Source of the DNA: Chloroflexota bacterium
Lineage (GTDB): Bacteria > Chloroflexota > UBA11872
NCBI GenBank assembly: GCA_028875175.1
Contig: JAPPFO010000244.1
Coordinates: 1-7,295 of the forward strand
DNA length: 7,295 nt
Direction: 5' to 3'
Shown here: piece by piece, positions 1-5,707 of the stretch
Numbering within the stretch: position 1 is the first letter of the stretch
Layout: every line of letters starts with the position of its first letter
Translations under genes and position numbers: made by a program
Notes under the pieces: model-generated
The model's database searches: none
Told to the model about the DNA's origin: nothing
Seen by the model: only the letters and a program-made list of their open reading frames with translations

Positions 1-1
1 G

Positions 2-877
2 ATGGGAGGCGCCGATCAGGCCTCGTACTACTTGCTTGAGGACGGCACCTACGAGCTAATGCAGAAAGTCGGGACCGAGATGCATCCCGGCGGCTACGTC
101 CCCTATGACTGCTTCTTCCCCTACGGTCGGCGGGTGCTGGCCCGGCGCACCAGTCCCGACGGCTCCAACTGGACCCCACCAGAAGTCATCGTCGAGCCCG
201 ATTGGAAAGACCCCCACGACCAGCAGTTCATGGAATTGATGCCCCACACGGTTCGCGGCGGCTACATCGGACTGCTCTGCTGCTACAACGTCCGCGAACA
301 GACCATCGACTGGCAATGGGCCGGCAGCCAGGATCGGCGCATCTGGAACCGCCCCTCCCGTCGGCCAACCCTGCCCAACGCCCCGCTCGGCGACTACGGC
401 GGCGGCATGCTCTGGCCCACCCACCAGCTGATTGAGGATGGCGACCGCGTTTACATGTACTACAGCGGGCTCGAAGGCGTGCACGGTGACGTGTACAGCA
501 TCGAGCCGTCCCTCAAGACCTTCTATGGCGCCATCTGCCGCGCCAGCTGGGAGAAGGACCGCTACTGGGCCGCCGTCTCAGCCACTGGTGGACCCGAAGC
601 TGCGGTCTTCACAACCAGCGTGCTTCCTGTCGGCGGCAAGCGCCTCGTGCTCAACGCGGCAACCTCAACTGTTCGGGAAGGCGAACTGACCGCCGAACTC
701 GTCGACGCCTCCGGCCAGGCAATCGAGGGCTTCGGCGCCGCCGACTACCAGCCCTGGCACGGCGACTCCAAGTCGCACACAGTCCGCTGGGCCGGCGGTG
801 ATGTCTGTCCAGTCGACAACGCCGCCGTCCGCTTTAGCCTGCAGCGCTCCCGCCTGTACGGATTCGCGTTCGAGTGA
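2..877 (+). CDS. Beta-propeller glycosidase-like protein with C-terminal beta-sandwich domain (5' partial)
   Basis: The visible 291 residues show repeating propeller blades. Each has a hydrophobic-aromatic strand followed by an S/xDG-xxW-type turn: VLARRTSPDGSNW at about 45-57, YIGLLCCYNV at 88-97, VYMYYSG at 150-156. These resemble the GH43/GH32-like five-bladed fold. A GDYGGGMLWPTHQ segment (130-142) resembles a conserved strand of this family. From about residue 205 the style changes to a beta-sandwich tail: GGKRLVLNA, then WHGDSKSHTVRW, ending RLYGFAF. Such a tail is common in large propeller paralogue families of planctomycete-like bacteria. The ATG at base 2 is the first codon available in the window, and the family is usually longer at the N-terminus, so the true start probably lies to the left and any signal peptide cannot be judged. 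The TGA stop overlaps the next gene's GTG, so the two are probably co-translated. No catalytic residue is assigned with certainty, and the substrate is unknown. Confidence 0.75.
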   Translation: MGGADQASYYLLEDGTYELMQKVGTEMHPGGYVPYDCFFPYGRRVLARRTSPDGSNWTPPEVIVEPDWKDPHDQQFMELMPHTVRGGYIGLLCCYNVREQTIDWQWAGSQDRRIWNRPSRRPTLPNAPLGDYGGGMLWPTHQLIEDGDRVYMYYSGLEGVHGDVYSIEPSLKTFYGAICRASWEKDRYWAAVSATGGPEAAVFTTSVLPVGGKRLVLNAATSTVREGELTAELVDASGQAIEGFGAADYQPWHGDSKSHTVRWAGGDVCPVDNAAVRFSLQRSRLYGFAFE

Positions 878-1797
878 GCGTCCGCGTCGCGCTTCCCGAA
901 GGAGTTCGTTGCGCGGTCGCCCTCAGCTACGACCTGGAAATGTGCGCCGGCTACTCGCCGACGCTGGTCAACCACGGTCGCATCATGCCGCCGCTACGCG
1001 ACTACACCCTCGGACTGTGCGCCACCGCCGAGGCCTTCGACGTCAGCCTCCAGTTCTTCTACGTCGGCAACGGCCTTGAGGAGCCGGACATCGACTATCT
1101 CCAGGAGATTCTTCGTTGCGGCCACGTCATCGACAATCACACCTACAACCATGTGCACCTGTCGATGCCTGACACCGAACTCCTCCGCCAGGAACTCGAA
1201 CTCACCAACCGCCGGCTGCGCGAGCGCCTGGGCGTGGAGTCCACCGTTCTTCGCGGCCCAGGCGGCCTTCCCGGCGGCCTCAACATGCTCTACGCCAATC
1301 AGCAAGCCATCTTGGAGAGCGGCTTCCGCTGGGTCAGCAGTCACATGGACAGCACCATGGGTCTCTACGACGCTGAGCACGACGCTGCGGCGCCCGGTCG
1401 CCTCCAGGCCTACGCCTATCCCAACGGTTTGATCGAACTGCCCATTCAAGGCTGGATGGACCGCATCTTCTTCGACTTCCACCGCTGCCGCGATCTCGAC
1501 GCCCAGGACGCCTGGCGCCGCCGCGACGGCCACCAACCCATCCCCGACAACTGGACATGCCCCTGGACGAGACCTACGGATTTAGACGACTGGATCGCCT
1601 ACAACCGCGCCGCTCTGGACTACGCCTACGAGCACCGGCTGCTATGGACGCCCGTTTGGCATCCCTACACCCACTACCTGCACGATCCCGACGACCGCGC
1701 CTTACCCGCGCTCCTGGAGCATGCGCGCGCCAAGCCTGACCCCGTGCTCGTCTGCACCGTCCGGCAGGCGGTCGGCTTTCTGGAGACCGCCGCCTAG
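874..1797 (+). CDS. Polysaccharide deacetylase (NodB-homology) family protein
   Basis: This 307-residue protein carries recognisable NodB carbohydrate-esterase 4 motifs. Motif 1 is ALSYDLE, with D20 as the expected catalytic base. Motif 2 is H89-T-Y-N-H93, the metal-binding HxxxH. Motif 3 is R127-G-P-G-G. Late histidines lie in WHPYTHYLH (262-270), where the proton-donor His motif is expected. The family removes N- or O-acetyl groups from polysaccharides; relatives of the PuuE type hydrolyse cyclic amides such as allantoin. Motif 1 is D-x-E rather than the usual D-D or D-x-D, so metal binding may differ. There is no signal peptide or membrane segment, which suggests a cytoplasmic enzyme and makes a small-molecule or oligosaccharide substrate plausible. 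The GTG start overlaps the upstream TGA (GTGA) and has no Shine-Dalgarno of its own, which implies translational coupling to the propeller gene. The TAG stop lies 16 bases from the convergent SGNH gene. Confidence 0.85.
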   Translation: MSVRVALPEGVRCAVALSYDLEMCAGYSPTLVNHGRIMPPLRDYTLGLCATAEAFDVSLQFFYVGNGLEEPDIDYLQEILRCGHVIDNHTYNHVHLSMPDTELLRQELELTNRRLRERLGVESTVLRGPGGLPGGLNMLYANQQAILESGFRWVSSHMDSTMGLYDAEHDAAAPGRLQAYAYPNGLIELPIQGWMDRIFFDFHRCRDLDAQDAWRRRDGHQPIPDNWTCPWTRPTDLDDWIAYNRAALDYAYEHRLLWTPVWHPYTHYLHDPDDRALPALLEHARAKPDPVLVCTVRQAVGFLETAA

Positions 1798-1813
1798 ACC
1801 CGCGTCCGCTCGA

Positions 1814-2602
1814 TCAGGACTGCCCCGGCGGCAACCCGATCGTCGGCCGGCCTCGCGACTTGTAGCCGTAGTCGGCCATCAACACCGACTCGTCCCGCCA
1901 GGGCTCGGTCTCATGCTCCAGCCGCTTCGTGCGCGCCGCCAGGCCCGAGCAGTGCTGGGCCAGCACCTTGAATATCTCGTTCGCCACAACCCGATGCCCC
2001 AGGTCGTTCGCGTGCACCCCGTCGTGATGCACCAGCCACTCCGCACCGCCGTATGCGTTGTACACGTCGACAAAAAGGCAGCCCGTGGCTTCCGCCACCT
2101 GCGCCGTCACAAAGTTAAACGACTCGAACACCGCATGGTTGGCGAAGCCAAAGTGGTCGTACGACGTGAAATCCGTCATGTAATACGGCCCAGGCAACAG
2201 AATCAGCGGGTCGCACCCTTGCCGAATGGCGTCGATGACGGCCGTGAGTTCTTCCCGGAACATCTCCACCGGCGTCCCGCCCCGCGCGTCGTTCAGCCCG
2301 TACGAGACCACCAGCAGGTCCGGATCGTGCTCGATTACATGCTTGCCAATCCGCTCAGTGGCCGCCGGCTTACCCGAGTACTCGTACAGCGGGGCCCGGG
2401 TTGAGATCACGTTCGCCCCAATCCCGCTGTTCACCAGCTTGACCGGCTCGTCCTGGAAGTCGCTGATCAGGTCGGCAAGCACATTCGCCCAGCAGCGTTC
2501 GCGCGACGAACTCCATCCACCTGCCGTCGTGCTTTCGCCCAGGGTCACCAGCACCCGAAACGGCTCCGAGTGCCAATCGCGCACCATCGAACTGGCTTCC
2601 AC
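1814..2602 (-). CDS. SGNH/GDSL-family hydrolase (esterase or deacylase)
   Basis: Read from the GTG at 2602 this is a 262-residue SGNH hydrolase, a serine esterase or deacetylase that removes acyl groups from carbohydrates or lipids. Block I is LGESTTAGG with nucleophile S24, so the classical GDS is GES here. Block II is NSGIGAN (58-64) and block III is GLND with oxyanion-hole N104. Block V is D194-G-V-H197, supplying the catalytic Asp and His. No signal peptide or membrane segment is visible. An in-frame ATG at 2668 would overlap the upstream gene's stop. The GTG is preferred because AGGAG lies exactly 8 bases before it; a further ATG at 2587 is possible. The gene follows the creatininase-family gene by 22 bases on the same strand, so the two form an operon. 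It ends with TGA, 16 bases from the convergent deacetylase gene. Confidence 0.88.
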   Translation of the reverse strand: MEASSMVRDWHSEPFRVLVTLGESTTAGGWSSSRERCWANVLADLISDFQDEPVKLVNSGIGANVISTRAPLYEYSGKPAATERIGKHVIEHDPDLLVVSYGLNDARGGTPVEMFREELTAVIDAIRQGCDPLILLPGPYYMTDFTSYDHFGFANHAVFESFNFVTAQVAEATGCLFVDVYNAYGGAEWLVHHDGVHANDLGHRVVANEIFKVLAQHCSGLAARTKRLEHETEPWRDESVLMADYGYKSRGRPTIGLPPGQS

Positions 2603-2610
2603 GCTCAAAG

Positions 2611-2615
2611 CTCCT
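2611..2615 (-). promoter_or_regulatory. Ribosome binding site AGGAG of the SGNH gene
   Basis: On the minus strand AGGAG stands 8 bases before the GTG at 2602. It lies in the 22-base gap after the TAG of the creatininase-family gene. This site decides the start: a TTG two codons upstream is too close to it, and the ATG at 2668 lies upstream of it, inside the previous gene. Confidence 0.6.
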
Positions 2616-2624
2616 GTCCTGTCG

Positions 2625-3470
2625 CTAGCCCGGCCGCGCAATCGTCGGCTTCCGCCGGTGATGGTCAACCCTCGGCAGATAGTCCCGCTCAGACATCTCC
2701 CGCCCGAACTCCACCAGGTTGTTCACGGCTTCCTCGAACAGCAGCTTGCCCTTCGCGGCCGTGGCCACGGTCGGCGTGCCCTGCGTCCCGTCGGGCGTAT
2801 AGGTGCTGGTATATCCATCCATTCTCACCGGTCCCGACCCAAAGAGATCGACCCAGTGGTATTTCGACTCCTGCTGGTTCGTGTCCGTCACCTGGTCCAC
2901 TGCCAGGTCCATGCGCACGGCGTCCGGATCCATGTGCAGCGCGATCGCCGTTTCGGCCTCGCCCGCATGCGCCGCGCCTCCCGGGAAATCCGAGTCACGC
3001 CAGGTCTCCATGAATCCCGAATTGGCCTGCGTCAGGTTCCACCAACTGGCCATCGCCGCCCAGGCGTCCGACTCCAGCATGATCCGCCGTACCGCAAGCT
3101 CCGTCGGCTGCTGGTTTGAGCCGTGCCCGTTGATGAAGATCATTTTCTTGAATCCGTGGTAAACCAGGCTCAACCCGATATCCACCAGGTACCGGATGAA
3201 CGTTTCGTGGTGGATCGTCATGGATCCCGGGAAGTCCATCACGTGGGACGTGTACCCGTACGACACCGGCGGCATTGCCAGCAGCAGCCCACCCGAGCGC
3301 CGCGCCGCCTCGTCCACGATCGAGGTCGAAGTCCAGCGGTCAATCTTCAACGGCAGGTGCGGCCCATGCTGCTCGATCGTGCCAACCGGCAGCACCGGAA
3401 TGCGCCCGGCCTCGACCGCATCGTTGACTTCCGGCCACGTCAGATCCTCGAAACGAAAGTCCTCAAGCAT
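2625..3470 (-). CDS. Creatininase family amidohydrolase
   Basis: This 281-residue protein has the full creatininase-family signature. GTIEQHGPHLPLKID (30-44) supplies E33, H35 and D44. FINGHGSN (112-119) supplies H116. AHAGEAET (167-174) carries the conserved E171. The family binds two divalent metals and hydrolyses cyclic amides or C-N bonds. Members include creatininase, FAPy deformylase and the MftE peptidase, and most are annotated only to family level. The NGHGSN form, rather than the NGHYEN of true creatininase, argues against creatinine as substrate. Length is typical and no signal peptide is present, so the protein should be cytoplasmic. The ATG at 3470 has only a weak purine-rich site (GGGGAA) before it. 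It is the first gene of a two-gene operon with the SGNH hydrolase and diverges from the propeller glycosidase gene at 3551. The reaction is inferred from the family; the substrate is unknown. Confidence 0.9.
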   Translation of the reverse strand: MLEDFRFEDLTWPEVNDAVEAGRIPVLPVGTIEQHGPHLPLKIDRWTSTSIVDEAARRSGGLLLAMPPVSYGYTSHVMDFPGSMTIHHETFIRYLVDIGLSLVYHGFKKMIFINGHGSNQQPTELAVRRIMLESDAWAAMASWWNLTQANSGFMETWRDSDFPGGAAHAGEAETAIALHMDPDAVRMDLAVDQVTDTNQQESKYHWVDLFGSGPVRMDGYTSTYTPDGTQGTPTVATAAKGKLLFEEAVNNLVEFGREMSERDYLPRVDHHRRKPTIARPG

Positions 3471-3496
3471 GGAGTGGGTTCCCCGTAACGCTTTCC

Positions 3497-3509
3497 GCGT
3501 AGGATACGC
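3497..3509. promoter_or_regulatory. Palindrome in the divergent promoter region
   Basis: GCGTA-GGA-TACGC is a perfect 5-bp dyad with a 3-base centre, in the middle of the 80-base gap between two divergent genes. The centre can be read as a weak -10-like element on either strand (TAGGAT on plus, TATCCT on minus), but no convincing -35 box was found on either side. It could be a shared operator or promoter core. A dyad this short may also arise by chance in GC-rich DNA. Confidence 0.3.
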
Positions 3510-3537
3510 ACCGCGAAGGGCACGTGGCCTGCCGTCC

Positions 3538-3544
3538 GGAGGAG
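3538..3544 (+). promoter_or_regulatory. Strong Shine-Dalgarno GGAGGAG of the propeller glycosidase
   Basis: GGAGGAG lies 6 bases before the ATG at 3551, an almost ideal ribosome binding site. It fixes the start at 3551 in preference to the in-frame GTG at 3524, which lies upstream of this site. It also shows that the gene was built to be translated well, although its reading frame now contains a stop. Confidence 0.75.
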
Positions 3545-3550
3545 CGCCGG

Positions 3551-4591
3551 ATGTCCCCTACCCGCATCGTGCCCAGTCCCTACGGCGACGTTGAACTCGG
3601 GGTCTTCCGCGAGGTCCTCTCCATCCCCGGCCGCTATCTGAATGACCACTGCCTCATCCGTCACGACGGGCTCTGGCACATGTTCGGCATCACCGGATCA
3701 GTGGACGACCCAGCCAGGCGTGAGACCTTCTTTGCCCACGCCACCAGCCCCGACCTTGAGCGTTGGGAAATCCAGCCCGATCCCCTACAGGCCACCGCCG
3801 CTTGGCCCGAGAACATGGGCATCATCGCGCCGTTCGTCATCGAGCATCGCGGCCGCTTCTTCATGTTCTACAGCGGCATCGACCAGTGGACGATCCAGCG
3901 CCTCTGCCTCGCCACCTCGCACGACCTCGTTACCTGGGACCGCTATCCCGCCAATCCCATCGTCGTCCCCTCGCTCTCCTGGTCCAAGTGGCCCGGCTAC
4001 GGCCTCCCGACGCCCCACGAACTCGGGCTACCGGAATCCGACATCAGCGGTCCCGCCCGCCGCAACTACGCACGGCAGCTCGGCGGCACCTAGGGGGGCT
4101 GCCGCGACCCGCACGTGCTCCAGCTCAGTGACGGCACATTCGTCATGTACTGGGTCTCCCGCCTTCAGGAGCAACACGGCCACAACCGCGTCTGCGTCGC
4201 CGCCTCCATCTCCCCCGACCTCATCCATTGGAAAGAGGTAGGCCCCATCTTCTCCATCGAGGCCTGGCCCTTCGACGAGGAACCGACCCTTGAAGTCGAA
4301 TCTCCGTGCGTCATCCCCAAGGACGGCCGATACTGGCTCTTCTTCAAGCACGGCTGGTGGACTCACTACGTCTCGTCGCCGTCGCCCCTCGACTTCGCAG
4401 GCCAGCCCGTGTCGCGCCTCGGTTTCGTCCATGCCGCCGAGGTATTTCACTGGCGGGACTCCTGGTGGATCACCCATTGCTCCGGCGATCCCACCGACTT
4501 CAGATATCGGCAATCCAATCGGACGCGCGGCCTGTACTTGGGAAGACTTGATTGGCCGGCGGGCGGTCTGCCGCGGCTGGCCGACGACTAG
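3551..4591 (+). pseudogene. Five-bladed beta-propeller (GH43/GH32-like) glycosidase gene interrupted by one in-frame TAG
   Basis: The frame gives 346 sense codons interrupted only at codon 181 (TAG, 4091-4093). The five blade starts of a GH43/GH32-type propeller appear in order: NDHCLIRHDGLWHMFG (31-46), APFVIEHRGRFFMFYSG (93-109), CRDPHVLQLSDGTFVMYW (184-201), ESPCVIPKDGRYWLFF (250-265) and VHAAEVFHWRDSWWITH (293-309). By analogy with GH43, D32, D186 and E250 could be the base, the pKa modulator and the general acid. There is no signal peptide. The frame is the same on both sides of the stop, and every blade motif is intact. This means a point change, not a frameshift: a recent nonsense mutation, a sequencing error, or readthrough. 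TGG (Trp) is one base away. The TAG is followed by further Gs, making a six-G run. Translation to the stop gives 180 residues, lacking blades 3-5 and two of the three acids, so it should be inactive. No good ribosome site precedes GTG 4115 for a separate second half. The gene is divergent from the creatininase/SGNH operon. Confidence 0.78.
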
Positions 4592-4628
4592 GCGACGCCG
4601 GCAATCTGGCGCTGCTGCCCTCGGCTAC

Positions 4629-4790
4629 CTAACCCCAGCCAAACCCGCTCCGCGACTTCTCGTACGGAAACGGATCGTCACGCGTCCCTTTCGAGCTGTC
4701 GTCGCCGCAGGCTGCCGCGGCCACCATCGTCATGGCGAGTAGCACGGCGACGACGATCCCCGTCAGTACGTCACGAGTCCTTCTTCGCAT
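4629..4790 (-). CDS. Miniature lipoprotein B (53 aa)
   Basis: This is a short gene read on the minus strand from ATG 4790 to TAG 4629. The protein begins MRRRTRD, a basic n-region, and continues with a hydrophobic stretch (about 9-27) ending VAAAAC. That is a lipobox with C28 as the lipidated cysteine. The mature peptide is only 26 residues, begins CGDDSS, is strongly hydrophilic and ends EKSRSGFGWG. A GAGG site lies 8 bases before the ATG, which supports the start. The protein should be exported, lipidated and left as a tiny surface peptide; its function is unknown. It lies 78 bases downstream of a paralogue-like gene (lipoprotein A) on the same strand, with a mature peptide of the same length and the same ending style. 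It converges on the interrupted glycosidase gene, 37 bases away. Short length is the main reason for caution; the paired architecture argues strongly for a real gene. Confidence 0.72.
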   Translation of the reverse strand: MRRRTRDVLTGIVVAVLLAMTMVAAAACGDDSSKGTRDDPFPYEKSRSGFGWG

Positions 4791-4798
4791 GGCGATCG

Positions 4799-4802
4799 CC
4801 TC
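4799..4802 (-). promoter_or_regulatory. Ribosome binding site GAGG of lipoprotein B
   Basis: On the minus strand GAGG stands 8 bases before ATG 4790, at the preferred spacing. It supports translation of this very short gene. Confidence 0.5.
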
Positions 4803-4868
4803 GGGCTAGGAGTGTTGGCGTCGGTCGGAGCTCCCGACCTGCGCGCGTGCTGCAATCAGCGTGACCGG

Positions 4869-5033
4869 TCAGTTCCCCCAGCTAATGCCGCTCCGCGGCT
4901 GGAACGACCCGCTCTTCTCGCCGCCGTAGCGGCTGTCGTCCCCGCCACACGCCGCGGCAGCAATAACTGCCGCGGCTACCAGCAGGCCCGCCGCGAGCAC
5001 CTGAAGATGTGCGAGGCGAGGCGTCTTCGACAT
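4869..5033 (-). CDS. Miniature lipoprotein A (54 aa)
   Basis: Read on the minus strand from ATG 5033 to TGA 4869. The protein starts MSKTPRLAHLQ, has a hydrophobic core rich in Ala, Leu and Val (about 12-28), and a lipobox IAAAAC with C29 as the predicted lipidation site. The mature part is 26 residues: CGGDDSRYGG, then EKSGSF, then QPRSGISWGN. It resembles lipoprotein B in the CG-DDS start, a central EKS and the RSG-x-x-WG end. The reading frame stays open upstream to about 5405, but the upstream part has no export signal and the lipoprotein signal would then be internal, so ATG 5033 is preferred although its Shine-Dalgarno is weak. The expected product is a small exported lipid-anchored peptide of unknown role. 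Genes A and B are probably co-transcribed, A first. It could be the remnant of a larger lipoprotein, but two remnants of equal mature length would be a coincidence. Confidence 0.72.
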   Translation of the reverse strand: MSKTPRLAHLQVLAAGLLVAAAVIAAAACGGDDSRYGGEKSGSFQPRSGISWGN

Positions 5034-5149
5034 GGCGACTCTGGCAACCCGAACTGACGGGGTCAGCCTAGCAAAGTCCCGTTCAGACCTTCGGTGAAGT
5101 TGAGCGAGTCCGCGCCTGAACGATTCGAACAAGCCTGCGGCATCGCCGC

Positions 5150-5178
5150 TTGACAGAAATCGCAATCTGTCGTGGACT
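5150..5178 (+). promoter_or_regulatory. Possible promoter with overlapping operator dyad
   Basis: A consensus -35 box TTGACA (5150-5155) is followed at 17 bases by TGGACT (5173-5178), a poor -10. Within it lies an exact dyad GACAGA-N8-TCTGTC (5152-5171), which starts in the -35 box and fills most of the spacer, a usual place for a repressor site. It stands about 45 bases before the small zinc-ribbon-like gene at 5224. The -10 match is weak, so the promoter is tentative. Confidence 0.3.
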
Positions 5179-5223
5179 AAGTATGAGTGCGCCGTCAATC
5201 CATGAGCGGACTCTGGTGACTCT

Positions 5224-5430
5224 ATGGCCGTGAAATGCATAACCTGCGGTACGAGGCAGCGCCTCGTACAAGACGCATTTCGCGCCGGCTGGCTTCGAGT
5301 CACGGCAGGCGATGGCAAGACCGTGACCTGGTATTGCCAGATGCACCACCCAAAACCTGCGCCCCGACCGCCCCGCGCCCCCTTCCAGACCCCCCTCTCC
5401 AGCAACGCTCAGCGGTCGTCAAAGCGGTAG
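5224..5430 (+). CDS. Small zinc-ribbon-like hypothetical protein (68 aa)
   Basis: The protein begins MAVKCITCGT, a CxxCG knuckle at C5 and C8. A short region with GW and a VTWYCQMHHP segment follows, where C38, H41 or H42 could complete a Zn site of CxxC...CxxH type. The last 25 residues are proline- and serine-rich and probably disordered. Small proteins with CxxCG near the N-terminus, a central GW and an aromatic-C-x-x-C/H end are common uncharacterised zinc ribbons in GC-rich bacteria. A GGTGA site lies 4 bases before the ATG, so the ribosome site is mediocre. The codons are mostly G- or C-ended, though less strictly than in the large genes nearby. There is no neighbour on the same strand within 250 bases, so no operon context. 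The assignment rests on the Cys/His pattern alone; the function could be nucleic-acid or protein binding, and neither is shown. Confidence 0.5.
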   Translation: MAVKCITCGTRQRLVQDAFRAGWLRVTAGDGKTVTWYCQMHHPKPAPRPPRAPFQTPLSSNAQRSSKR

Positions 5431-5689
5431 CATCTCGCAGACCAAAGCTTGATTCGTCCTTCAACCCTGCTCGTGTCGTCGTTGGGAATCGTTGACGCGC
5501 CAATATCCGTTCCCAATCGACCCATTCGCGGGAGTCCCGTTGCTGAAAAGCTCGCCAATGCCGCTATGAAGCGCGCTCTCGTTTAGCCGGCTCCCAGGTG
5601 ACCTGACTTCGTTGGCCCTGGGCGCCTCTATTGGTTCAGCGCAGTAACGCACAGGCGGCGAGTGAGGCCAGTTCCAGACTCTCGGCTAC
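5431..5689. other. Stretch without a supported gene
   Basis: No frame here gives a protein with recognisable motifs or coding-like composition. The only structure noted is a 7-bp inverted repeat, TTGGGAA (5482-5488) with TTCCCAA (5510-5516), which is within chance expectation. A 63-codon minus-strand frame at 5461-5652 is low in complexity (Asn/Gly/Ser-rich), has no motif and is not called. Confidence 0.4.
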
Positions 5690-5707
5690 ATGGGCAACAT
5701 TGCCCAT
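5690..5707. repeat. Near-perfect palindrome ATGGGCAA-CA-TTGCCCAT
   Basis: An 8-bp perfect inverted repeat with a 2-base centre. Its first three bases are the possible ATG of the small ORF at 5690. It could be an operator or the start of the larger inverted-repeat cluster that follows 4 bases later. Palindromes of this compact form are typical of dimeric repressor sites, but no regulator gene is visible nearby. Confidence 0.4.

Noticed and set aside
994..1536. 180-codon minus-strand frame opposite the deacetylase gene
   Set aside because: Composition is dominated by Ala, Val, Glu and Gly as expected from the mirror of biased codons; the plus strand has catalytic motifs.
2226..3119. 297-codon plus-strand frame opposite the SGNH and creatininase-family genes
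   Set aside because: Rich in Arg, Pro and Ser with no family motif. It spans two clearly real genes on the other strand and is a by-product of their GC-rich third positions.
3524..3550. Upstream GTG start for the propeller glycosidase
   Set aside because: The strong GGAGGAG site lies downstream of this GTG and 6 bases before ATG 3551.
4091..4093. TAG as pyrrolysine or a recoded sense codon
   Set aside because: Several genes in the window end with TAG, this enzyme type is not known to use pyrrolysine, and no recoding machinery is visible.
4115..4591. Second half of the propeller gene as an independent gene from GTG 4115
   Set aside because: It starts in the middle of a blade motif (RDPHV), has no properly spaced ribosome site and is in frame with the first half.
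4869..5405. Long 178-codon form of lipoprotein A
   Set aside because: The upstream 124 residues show no motif and would bury the lipoprotein signal inside the protein; ATG 5033 gives a complete export signal.
5482..5516. Inverted repeat TTGGGAA/TTCCCAA
   Set aside because: Seven base pairs with a 21-base gap is within chance expectation for the size of the region.
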